This document shows, piece after piece, positions 1 to 6,056 of a DNA stretch of 11,696 nucleotides. The notes under the pieces are model-generated. The model saw only the letters and a program-made list of their open reading frames with translations, did not search any database and was not told the origin of the DNA. The DNA lies in NCBI GenBank assembly GCA_003220955.1, contig QHTW01000096.1, positions 1-11,696 of the forward strand, given 5' to 3'. How positions within the stretch are numbered: the first letter of the stretch is position 1; each line of letters starts with the position of its first letter. This DNA comes from Gemmatimonadota bacterium. Its GTDB lineage: Bacteria; Gemmatimonadota; Gemmatimonadetes; Gemmatimonadales; GWC2-71-9. The position numbers and the translations under genes are program-made.

Positions 1-863
1 AACAGATCGTCGAATGCGTCGCGCCAGTCGCTGTTGCCCCAGATCGCGGGGCCGTGCTGGCGCTCGAGCGGCGACGGTTCGAACAGCCCCCCGTTGAGAA
101 ATGGGATGCTGCCGAGCGCGCGAGCGGCAGGTCCGCGCCGGGCGGGAGGGCGATTAAGGGCGCCGAAGCAGAGCGCATGTAGAAAGGACCGATGGAAGTG
201 GTGCCGCCCCCCACCCGAGAGTGCCCGGTCGAGGAGGTGGGCCACGTACCGGCGATCGCCGTTCAGCCAGCCCTTCGCCTGGATGAAATAGAGGAAGAGC
301 ATGCGGGTGAGCGCCGTGAGGGTGAGGGCATGGCGGTCGACACGCGAGCGCGGCGTGCGCAGCCGCTCCGTCAGCCGCTCCAGGATGCCGCGAAACGCGC
401 GGAAGAAGCGGGGCGTCACGCCTTCGCTCGCCAGCACCTCGCCAATGCGGAGGGACAGGGCGAGAGCTGACTCATTGCCTGCCGGGGCGAGCCGTTCGAG
501 AATCGCCAGCGCGGCACCGGAAGGGTTGGCCAGGAGGATCGTCGCCATGCGCAGGCCGACCGACCCGGCCGCGCAGACGAGCCGCCGCGGCTCGCCCCCC
601 AGGGCGCATGCGAGCCCGCGCTCCGCACTGGCGGACAGACGGCGCGCGGCGGCGCGTGCGGCGTCCTCGGGAGCGGCGGCTTCCAGTGCGAAGACGCGGA
701 ATGCCCCATGGCGCCCGATCAGGGCGACGCGCGCGATGCCAGTGGTCTCGCCGAGCCAGGCTTCTACCGGCACCGACTCCCACACGGGTTCGTAACCGAG
801 CGCGGCGAACAGCTCGCGGAGACTCTCGATCTGCGTTGCGCGGGCCAGGATGTCCCGCAACAC
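1..863 (-). CDS. Eco57I/type IIG-like restriction-modification DNA methyltransferase, N-terminal part (C-terminus beyond left edge)
   Basis: Reading the minus strand from a GTG at 861-863 gives 287 uninterrupted codons to the left edge, with no stop. The protein starts VLRDILARATQIESLRELFA and contains a short helix rich in aromatic residues (TRMLFLYFIQAKGWLNGD), then IPFLNGGLFEPSPLER and WRDAFDDLF. The FLYF-Q-KGWL and IP-LNGGLFE blocks are the hallmark of the region preceding the methylase domain in large type IIG enzymes, which fuse N6-adenine methylation and cleavage. The catalytic NPPY motif would lie outside the window. An in-frame TAG at 879-881 limits the start to TTG 866, GTG 863 or TTG 860. 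I chose GTG because GAGGGGG ends five bases before it. The product is probably cytoplasmic and used in phage or plasmid defence. Partner genes would lie to the left. An orphan methylase or a BREX PglX-like protein is an alternative. Confidence 0.72.
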   Translation of the reverse strand, partial: MLRDILARATQIESLRELFAALGYEPVWESVPVEAWLGETTGIARVALIGRHGAFRVFALEAAAPEDAARAAARRLSASAERGLACALGGEPRRLVCAAGSVGLRMATILLANPSGAALAILERLAPAGNESALALSLRIGEVLASEGVTPRFFRAFRGILERLTERLRTPRSRVDRHALTLTALTRMLFLYFIQAKGWLNGDRRYVAHLLDRALSGGGRHHFHRSFLHALCFGALNRPPARRGPAARALGSIPFLNGGLFEPSPLERQHGPAIWGNSDWRDAFDDL

Positions 864-864
864 C

Positions 865-889
865 AAAACCCCCTCGGACTACGAGGGGG
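865..889 (-). terminator. Rho-independent-type terminator of the sigma/DUF4097 operon
   Basis: On the minus strand, CCCCCTCG and CGAGGGGG pair perfectly over 8 bp (882-889 with 869-876) around a five-base loop, followed by TTTT (868-865). It lies 58 bp after the stop of the last DUF4097 gene. The T run is short, so termination may be partial. The next minus-strand gene starts two bases further on and may use the hairpin's 3' arm as its ribosome binding site. Confidence 0.6.
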
Positions 890-914
890 TCAACGTGGTG
901 CTACATGCCTATGA

Positions 915-928
915 GTTCGGTACCGAAC
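915..928. promoter_or_regulatory. 14-bp perfect palindrome upstream of the methylase gene (candidate operator)
   Basis: GTTCGGTACCGAAC reads the same on both strands and has no loop, which suits binding of a dimeric protein rather than an RNA hairpin. It sits between the stop of the DUF4097 gene (947) and the methylase start (863), where a promoter for the methylase would be expected. I see no convincing -35/-10 pair around it, so its role is inferred from position and symmetry only. Confidence 0.35.
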
Positions 929-946
929 GACTGCGAGCTGGCGCGA

Positions 947-1723
947 TTACGTGCCTTTCCTCAGCCGAATCTCCCCATTCACGGTGCTCAGCATCAGCCC
1001 CCGCCCACCCGCGCCGATCGTGCCCCGGATCCGCCGGTTGCTGAACCGCCCGGTAATCGTGAGCGGCCAATCGGTCTCGATGTCGCCGTTCACGGTGGTG
1101 GCACGCACGTCGGTGTCGAGTTTTCCGGGCAGAATCAAGGTGATCCCGCCGTTCACCGTGCTGAACTCGAGATCATTGGTCCAATCCGCCCGCCCCATTT
1201 GCGCGTAGACCGAGCCGTTCACCGTCGACGCCTCGGCCAGGCCCGTCGTGCTCACTTTCACGCTGCCGTTCACGCTGCTCGCCCGCACGTCGCCCTTCAA
1301 CCCCTCGGCGGACATCTCACCGTTCACGGTCTGACCGTTGAACGCGATGCCCGCGGGCACCTGCACCTCGAAATCGACGGTCACGTCGTTGTTGTCGGTG
1401 CTCGAGTGCCAGCGGTCGCCCGGCTCACAGATGTTCTCGTGACGCGCGCGAGGCGGCGTGGGATAGACGGCGCAGATCGTGATGCCTTCGTCCGACTCGA
1501 CCACCTTGATCTCGACTTTGTCCGGATCAGAGCGGCGTGCGTGCTTGCGCGCATTCACCACCGCCTCGGCGCCGCTCCCCAGCACGGCTCGCACGTCGCC
1601 GTTGACGCCCTTCACTTCGAGCCGCTTACCGGCGGCGATCCGGCCGTGCCAGTTGAAGTCTTGAGCCGTCGCGGTTGCGATGGCGCCGACGGCGAGCGCG
1701 CACACGATCAAGAAGGTCCGCAT
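947..1723 (-). CDS. Exported DUF4097-family beta-solenoid protein (258 aa)
   Basis: The protein begins with a signal peptide (MRTFLIVCALAVGAIATATA, likely cut before QDF), so it is secreted or periplasmic. The rest contains seven VNG motifs (GVNGD, TVNGE, SVNGS, TVNGS, TVNGG, TVNGD, TVNGE) set in short beta strands. This is the pattern of the DUF4097/putative adhesin family, whose stacked turns form a right-handed solenoid. No catalytic residues are visible. Two cysteines in the middle segment (TICAVYP and NICEPGD) could form a disulphide. I use ATG 1723 rather than the GTG at 1777, because the earlier start would place 18 non-hydrophobic residues before the signal peptide and overlap the upstream gene. 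A GGAGA lies just upstream. The gene is last in the operon, 13 bp after its longer paralogue. Its function is unknown; a cell-surface role under control of the sigma factor is inferred. Confidence 0.8.
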   Translation of the reverse strand: MRTFLIVCALAVGAIATATAQDFNWHGRIAAGKRLEVKGVNGDVRAVLGSGAEAVVNARKHARRSDPDKVEIKVVESDEGITICAVYPTPPRARHENICEPGDRWHSSTDNNDVTVDFEVQVPAGIAFNGQTVNGEMSAEGLKGDVRASSVNGSVKVSTTGLAEASTVNGSVYAQMGRADWTNDLEFSTVNGGITLILPGKLDTDVRATTVNGDIETDWPLTITGRFSNRRIRGTIGAGGRGLMLSTVNGEIRLRKGT

Positions 1724-1736
1724 GGAGTCTCCGCGG

Positions 1737-2780
1737 TTAGTGCTGCCGCGCATATCTGGGCGCATACTGCGCGGCATATTGCGCCGCGTACTTGGGTGCG
1801 TAGTGTGCCGCGTATCGCGCTGCGTACGCGGTCACGCTGCCAAGGTCGAAGTGCGAGCTGGAGTCGGAATCGCCGTCGTTCTCGTCTTCGTTCTGGTCGT
1901 GTTTGTGTTTGCGATCGATCCGATCCCGCAGCTCCTGGGGACGGCGCATCCTGATATCCCCCTGGAACGACTCCAGCTCCATGCGCGCGCTCCCCGAGCC
2001 GATCTTGAACGTCTTGCGATGCTTCCCCGTCGTGCTCGTCAGCGGGAGCGCAAAGCTCGCATCGATGTCGCCGTTGGCCGTGGCCGTGGTCACCGTGACG
2101 TTGGCGCGCTCCGGGATGGAGACGGAGATGTCCCCGTTGTGCGACGCGAACCCGTACGACCCGCCGTCCGTGACGGTTCCCTCGTAGACTACGTCGCCGT
2201 TGATCGTGCCGGCATCGACGCTCGACGACTGAATCCCGGTCATCATGATGCCGCCGTTCGTGGTTTCGACCTTGATTTCGCCAGCGACGTTCGTCAGCTC
2301 AATGTTTTCGTTGACGGAGTTCACCTCGATACGTCCCGAGGCGTCGGCGAGTGTCACAGATCCCTGGATCGAGTGCAGGGTGATAATGCCCTTGCCCCCA
2401 CGCACATTGACCTCGCCGTTCACGGTCTCGGCGTTGATCGGTCCCTGTACTCCGTCGACCGTGATGTCCGCGTAGGTCCCGGTGAGATTGATGCCCATCG
2501 ATTGCGGCACGGTGATGTCGAAGTCCATGACCGATGGCGCGCCTTCGCGACTGCTCGCCTTGACGACCACCGTGTTCCCCACGAGCGAGACTTCAACTCG
2601 TCCGCGGCGGCCGGTCTCCGCGTGCACCTTCACGCGGTTCTCGCTCCACCCGTGGACGGTGATCCCGCCCCCGAAGTTGTTGACCGAAAGGCTGGCGCCG
2701 GCCGGCACGGCGATCGTCGTATCGGTTTGCCTCTGCGGTGCCAACGTGACCAGCATCGCGGCGGCCAGCATTGCAACCAT
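1737..2780 (-). CDS. Exported DUF4097-family beta-solenoid protein with acidic linker and YA-repeat tail (347 aa)
   Basis: A short hydrophobic N-terminus (MVAMLAAAMLVTLAPQRQ) looks like a minimal signal peptide. Residues about 20-280 are beta-rich with recurring NG turns (TVNGE, TTNGG, TINGD, SHNGD, TANGD), matching the DUF4097 family. Residues 285-310 form a charged linker dense in Asp, Glu, Lys and His (KHKHDQNEDENDGDSDSSSH). Residues 319-346 are seven copies of a four-residue unit YA(A/P/R)(R/H/K/Q), giving a basic, tyrosine-rich end that is not part of the family core. The start is supported by GGAGGAG eight bases upstream. The anti-sigma stop is 12 bp away, so the gene is cotranscribed with it. 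The role is unknown. The tail might bind nucleic acid, polysaccharide or membrane, but that is speculation. Confidence 0.8.
   Translation of the reverse strand: MVAMLAAAMLVTLAPQRQTDTTIAVPAGASLSVNNFGGGITVHGWSENRVKVHAETGRRGRVEVSLVGNTVVVKASSREGAPSVMDFDITVPQSMGINLTGTYADITVDGVQGPINAETVNGEVNVRGGKGIITLHSIQGSVTLADASGRIEVNSVNENIELTNVAGEIKVETTNGGIMMTGIQSSSVDAGTINGDVVYEGTVTDGGSYGFASHNGDISVSIPERANVTVTTATANGDIDASFALPLTSTTGKHRKTFKIGSGSARMELESFQGDIRMRRPQELRDRIDRKHKHDQNEDENDGDSDSSSHFDLGSVTAYAARYAAHYAPKYAAQYAAQYAPRYARQH
1743..1826 (-). repeat. Seven-copy degenerate 12-bp coding repeat
   Basis: On the minus strand, a TA(C/T)GC core recurs every 12 bases, seven times, at the 3' end of the longer DUF4097 gene, encoding YAAR, YAAH, YAPK, YAAQ, YAAQ, YAPR and YARQ. 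Third positions vary (TAC/TAT, GCA/GCG/GCC), so the repeat has diverged at DNA level while the Tyr-Ala rhythm is kept. Confidence 0.75.
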
Positions 2781-2792
2781 GTCTGTCTCCTC

Positions 2793-3455
2793 CTAGGACC
2801 GCGCCGCAGCCATGTCATTCACACGCCGCAGCAGCTCCACCTTGCGCCGCATCGTGTTGGCGAGATGGAGGTTCAGGTACGCGTTACCGGGATCGTTCCG
2901 CAGCGCGATGCGCGCGTCAGCGATCGCCCGATCGATAATGGCCAGATTTTTCCGCACGATGCGCACGGTCGTGGAATCGAGCCGCTTCTCGTTCAGCGTC
3001 AGTGCGGCCTGCAGTTCGGCGATGGCGACATCGGTGGACCCCGTCCAATTGGCAACCCTGGCGGTTGAAGGTTGCGTGGTGACCGCCGGCTCGGCGGCGG
3101 TGTTCGTCGACCGCTGCTGCACGGCGAGCCAGACACTGCCACCCGACAGCAGGACCAGCGCGACGCTCGCGGCGAGTAACTGCCCGACGGTCAAACTGAA
3201 ACGGCGGCGGACGGGGCGGTCACGTCGTGCCGGGGCCTGCTCACGACGAATCTCCCGAGCGATGTCCGGCCAGAGATCTGTCGCGGGCGGCGTGTCGGCG
3301 AGCGTCTGCGCGCGCGCGACCACCTGCCGCAGCTCGCCGAGCGTCGCGTAGCAGTGCCCGCACGTCGCGAGATGTGCCTCCAGCACCGCGCGCTCGGTGT
3401 TGTCGAGCTCGCCGTCGAGATACTCCGACAGCCTGTTCGTCCAGTGATCGTTCAT
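2793..3455 (-). CDS. Zinc-finger (zf-HC2) anti-sigma factor, membrane-anchored (220 aa)
   Basis: Residues 1-40 carry a putative zinc-binding anti-sigma motif H28-x3-C32-x2-C35 after a Ser-Glu-Tyr-Leu-Asp-Gly-Glu-Leu segment, typical of the domain that holds ECF sigma factors inactive. A basic stretch (RRDRPVRRRF) is followed by one membrane helix at about 88-112. The part after the helix (about 140-220) is helical and ends in a TPR-like segment (DARIALRNDPGNAYLNLHL), probably on the periplasmic side, where it could sense signals. I start at ATG 3455, which overlaps the sigma stop as ATGA, although the frame stays open upstream to 3809. The overlap suggests translational coupling to keep sigma and anti-sigma in proportion. 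Confidence 0.88.
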   Translation of the reverse strand: MNDHWTNRLSEYLDGELDNTERAVLEAHLATCGHCYATLGELRQVVARAQTLADTPPATDLWPDIAREIRREQAPARRDRPVRRRFSLTVGQLLAASVALVLLSGGSVWLAVQQRSTNTAAEPAVTTQPSTARVANWTGSTDVAIAELQAALTLNEKRLDSTTVRIVRKNLAIIDRAIADARIALRNDPGNAYLNLHLANTMRRKVELLRRVNDMAAARS

Positions 3456-4003
3456 CGTTCCAAGTGCCTCCGCAGCGCCATCCGCGCATGATGCAGCTGC
3501 GATTTCGACGTGCCCGGCACGACGCCGAGCATGCGCGCAATTTCCTCGTGGCGATACCCCTCCACGTCGTGTAACACGAACACTTGCCGTGCTCCCTCGG
3601 GAAGGCTCGCCAGCGCTTCCTCGAAGTCCAGCGACAGCTCCGGCGTCACCGGTTTGCTCGTCACGCCATCGAGCGGATCTTCCTGCGTAATGAATCGTCC
3701 CCGCTCGATCCCGACGCTCTTCCGCCGGGCCAGGACGACGTTCACCGCCAGCCGGTGCAGCCACGTCCCGAATGCCGACTCGCCGCGGAACGTCGACAGC
3801 TTCTGCCACGCCCTGATGAAAACGTCCTGCGTCACGTCGTCCGCCTCATCGGCGTCGAGCATGCGGCGCACCAGGGTATGGACCCGCGCAACGTGAGTCC
3901 GGTACAGCCGCTCGAATGCACTGGCGTCCCCGCTTGCCGCGAGAGCCGTGTCGGCCGCAATCGAGTCAGCAGTCAGAGTGTCCTCGAGCACCTGTCGGGG
4001 CAT
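3452..4003 (-). CDS. ECF-family RNA polymerase sigma factor (183 aa)
   Basis: Residues 27-95 form sigma region 2, including DADEADDVTQDVFIRAW (50-66) and the -10 recognition segment FRGESAFGTWLHRLAVN (72-88). Residues 125-182 form region 4, with the helix-turn-helix GYRHEEIARMLGVVPGTSKS (149-168). The length is normal for ECF factors. It directs RNA polymerase to a small regulon, which probably includes its own operon with the anti-sigma factor and two exported DUF4097 proteins. ATG 4003 is the first start of the conserved frame. No strong Shine-Dalgarno is visible upstream. The start faces a divergent permease gene 56 bp away. Confidence 0.92.
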   Translation of the reverse strand: MPRQVLEDTLTADSIAADTALAASGDASAFERLYRTHVARVHTLVRRMLDADEADDVTQDVFIRAWQKLSTFRGESAFGTWLHRLAVNVVLARRKSVGIERGRFITQEDPLDGVTSKPVTPELSLDFEEALASLPEGARQVFVLHDVEGYRHEEIARMLGVVPGTSKSQLHHARMALRRHLER

Positions 4004-4059
4004 GCACGGTCTTGGATATGCAAGCAGGCCAAAAGGTTGTAGTTAGATTTGGAGCGCAA
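4004..4059. promoter_or_regulatory. Divergent 56-bp intergenic region between sigma operon and nickel/cobalt permease
   Basis: Both genes must start from this short stretch, so promoters are likely to overlap each other or the coding starts. GGAG at 4051-4054 is the permease ribosome binding site. I see no clear sigma70 pair and no ECF-type AAC/CGT pair, so no promoter is assigned exactly. Confidence 0.4.
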
Positions 4060-4758
4060 ATGACGCCCTCAATTGTAGCGGTTCTGGTCATCGGTGGCCT
4101 GCTGGGATTCCGCCATGCCTTTGAGCCAGACCACCTTGCGGCCGTCTCGACCCTGGCCACCCGGCCATCCGCGCGGCTCTGGAGCGCTGCGCGGCTCGGG
4201 CTCGTGTGGGGCTTGGGGCATACGGTGACGGTCGGCGCCGTTGCCCTGTTGATCATCGCCCTCGGGATCCGTCTGCCTGACCGTTTCTGGCCGGCCGCCG
4301 AGCTGCTCGTCGCCGCGCTGCTCGTGCTGCTCGGCACCCTGGTGATCTGGCGGTACGTCCGCGGGCGGTGGCACATGCATGTGCACACCCACCCGGCCGC
4401 GGGCCCGCACTTTCATCTCCACAGCCACGGCACCGATGCGGCGCACGGTCATGCGCACGCAGTGGTCGACGCGCGGCGTTCGCTGGGCTTCGGGATCGCG
4501 CACGGCTTGGCGGGGAGCGGAGCCATCGCCGCGCTCCTCGTGGCGGCCGCGCCCGATGCCACGACGCGGCTCGTCTACTTTGCGGCGTTCGGCGTGGGCA
4601 CAATCATCGGGATGCTGAGCGTGTCGTTGACACTGTCGATCGTGGTGAAGCTGGCGGCGGAGCGGAGCAACAGGTGGGCGACGACGCTTCACCTGGGCGC
4701 TGCGCTGGGGAGTGTCGTCGCCGGGTTGGTTCTCGCGTGGGGAGTCGTGAACAGCTAG
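4060..4758 (+). CDS. NiCoT/NicO-like nickel-cobalt permease with His-rich loop (232 aa)
   Basis: The first membrane helix holds H19-AFEP-D24-H25, the H-x4-D-H signature of nickel/cobalt permeases. The second motif GLGHT is at 51-55. About six hydrophobic segments are visible. Between them, residues 105-133 form a cytoplasmic or periplasmic loop with eleven histidines in alternating HxH spacing, well suited to bind Ni, Co or Zn. A later GIAHGLAGSGA (145-155) is shared with the UreH/RcnA-like branch. The direction of transport cannot be read from the sequence; RcnA-type exporters also have His-rich loops. ATG 4060 is chosen for the GGAG five bases upstream and because residues encoded before it are not hydrophobic. 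An ATG at 4018 is an alternative. No urease or hydrogenase genes are visible nearby. Confidence 0.78.
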   Translation: MTPSIVAVLVIGGLLGFRHAFEPDHLAAVSTLATRPSARLWSAARLGLVWGLGHTVTVGAVALLIIALGIRLPDRFWPAAELLVAALLVLLGTLVIWRYVRGRWHMHVHTHPAAGPHFHLHSHGTDAAHGHAHAVVDARRSLGFGIAHGLAGSGAIAALLVAAAPDATTRLVYFAAFGVGTIIGMLSVSLTLSIVVKLAAERSNRWATTLHLGAALGSVVAGLVLAWGVVNS

Positions 4759-4782
4759 GACGTCGCGCCGCGAGCAGCCAAC

Positions 4783-6033
4783 TCATTTTGCGGGTTCGCG
4801 CGGGGCCACGACCACCGCGGTCGTCAGATGACCGGTGACGTTCGTCATCGTGCGAAACATGTCCGAGATGCGGTCCAGCCCCATCAAAATGCTGAGGCCG
4901 GCGATCGGCAATCCGGTTGCCTGGAAAGCGGGGAACAGGCTGATCACGCCGCCCGAGGGCACCGCGGCGACGGTCAGGGACGCCAGAAACACGGCGATAC
5001 CCGCTTGCAGCATGTGCCCAAAGCCAAACGGAATGCCGTACAGGCGGGCGATGAAGAGGACCGCGATCGCCTGAAACAGCGCGCTGCCACCGCGATTGAT
5101 GCTCGCGGCGAGCGGCAGCACGAAACCGGAGACCGGCCGCGGGATCTGCAAGTCCTTATCCGCCGCGTCGATCATGTTGGGCAGGGCTGCCATCGACGTC
5201 GTTGCCGAGAACCCCATAAACATGGACGGGTACGCCGCCCGCAAAAAACGCAGCGGAGAAACGCGAGCGATGAGCGCCACGCTCGGCAAGTATACGACGG
5301 CGATGAACAAGAGCACGCCGATGACGACCGCCGCGATGAACCAGAGCATCGCGCGCACGACGTCCCATCCGTACTGGGCCGCCGTGGGTGCCACGAGCGC
5401 AAAGATCCCGATCGGCGCGATGACGAGGACCCATTGGACGATCCGGATCAACGCGTCGGTCGCGGCGTCGGCCATGCTGACCAGCGGCATGCGCCGCTCC
5501 GTCGGCAGCGTGGCTGTCGCGATCGCGAAGATCGTGACGAATACGATGACGGGCAGGAGGTTGCCGTCGGCCGCCGCCTTGAACGGATTCGCCGGCACCA
5601 ATTGGACGATGAACTGAAGACCTGTCGGAAGGCCTGAGGCCGCGCTTTGAATCGTGGCGGGATCAGCGGCCGCCGCCTGCAGGACCGCCTGTTTTTCCGG
5701 CGACACCGCGGCCTCGGGCAGCATGACGCTGCCGATGGCGAACCCCAGCGCGATCGCGAGGACTGAGGTGGCCCAGAAGAACGCGAGCGTGCGTACGACG
5801 AGTCGGCCGAGCGCGCGCAGTTCGCCGAGCTTGGCGAGCCCGGCAAAGAGCGCGGTCGCGACCAGGGGAATCGCGACCATGGACAGCAGGTTTTTGAAAA
5901 TGATGCCAACCGGCTGAATGCCCAACAGCACCGCCGCGAGCGCCGGGTTGTTGTGTTCCGCGAGCGTGGCGGCGAGGAGGCCAAGCAGAAGGCCGGCGAT
6001 CAGGCCGATTCCCATCCACAAGTGGCTTCTCAT
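4783..6033 (-). CDS. Dicarboxylate/amino acid:cation symporter, SDF (GltP/DctA) family (416 aa)
   Basis: This is a full-length inner-membrane transporter with the family's core: the HP1 region GFSATTSMAALPN (274-286), TM7 LPLAASINRGGS (306-317), the HP2 proline-glycine turn AVPSGG (357-362), and TM8 DRISDMFRTMTNVTGH (387-402). Substrate-binding Asp391 and Arg394 (archaeal GltPh D394 and R397) are present, which favours acidic amino acid or dicarboxylate substrates. The usual NMDGT is NRGGS here, and the aspartate expected after NVTG is His402. Both changes fall on residues that bind Na+ in GltPh, so coupling may differ. ATG 6033 is used because the earlier GTG (6072) would overlap the divergent gene. 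No Shine-Dalgarno is seen, and the likely -10 sits 12 bases upstream, so the leader is very short. The 3' end converges on the permease gene with 24 bp between stops. Confidence 0.88.
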   Translation of the reverse strand: MRSHLWMGIGLIAGLLLGLLAATLAEHNNPALAAVLLGIQPVGIIFKNLLSMVAIPLVATALFAGLAKLGELRALGRLVVRTLAFFWATSVLAIALGFAIGSVMLPEAAVSPEKQAVLQAAAADPATIQSAASGLPTGLQFIVQLVPANPFKAAADGNLLPVIVFVTIFAIATATLPTERRMPLVSMADAATDALIRIVQWVLVIAPIGIFALVAPTAAQYGWDVVRAMLWFIAAVVIGVLLFIAVVYLPSVALIARVSPLRFLRAAYPSMFMGFSATTSMAALPNMIDAADKDLQIPRPVSGFVLPLAASINRGGSALFQAIAVLFIARLYGIPFGFGHMLQAGIAVFLASLTVAAVPSGGVISLFPAFQATGLPIAGLSILMGLDRISDMFRTMTNVTGHLTTAVVVAPREPAK

Positions 6034-6044
6034 CGGATGGCAGC

Positions 6045-6051
6045 TATTATA
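6045..6051. promoter_or_regulatory. Symmetric -10 element serving two divergent genes
   Basis: TATTATA contains TATTAT on the plus strand (6045-6050) and TATAAT on the minus strand (6046-6051). On the plus strand the element ends six bases before the SDR ATG at 6057, which would give a leaderless mRNA. On the minus strand it ends 12 bases before the symporter ATG at 6033. Neither gene has a Shine-Dalgarno. No good -35 is visible on either side. Confidence 0.6.
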
Positions 6052-6056
6052 CCGCC

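Noticed and set aside
301..795. Plus-strand and short minus-strand ORFs in the left 800 bp
   Set aside because: The only frame with conserved family blocks (FLYF-Q-KGWL, IP-LNGGLFE) is the open minus frame starting at 863. The others are its shadows.
1000..1600. Recurring CCGTTCAC-like words resembling a spaced DNA repeat array or CRISPR
   Set aside because: The words encode the VNG turns of the DUF4097 protein in one frame. Spacing is irregular and the intervals are coding, so this is a protein repeat, not a CRISPR array.
608..1954. Long plus-strand ORF of 448 codons, and a second of 462 codons at 1680-3068
   Set aside because: They run antisense to DUF4097 and anti-sigma genes with clear family motifs, signal peptides and ribosome sites. 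The predicted proteins are Arg/His/Pro-rich with no recognisable domain, as expected from antisense reading of GC-rich genes with repeated VNG codons.
4759..4782. Possible bidirectional terminator between the convergent permease and symporter genes
   Set aside because: The 24-bp gap is GC-rich but offers no stem longer than three or four base pairs and no T run on either strand.
4828..5637. Plus-strand ORF of 269 codons opposite the symporter, and the minus-strand ORF at 8337-9302 opposite mntH
   Set aside because: Both are extremely charged, low-complexity translations lying antisense to well-conserved membrane transporters. No start signals or domains support them.
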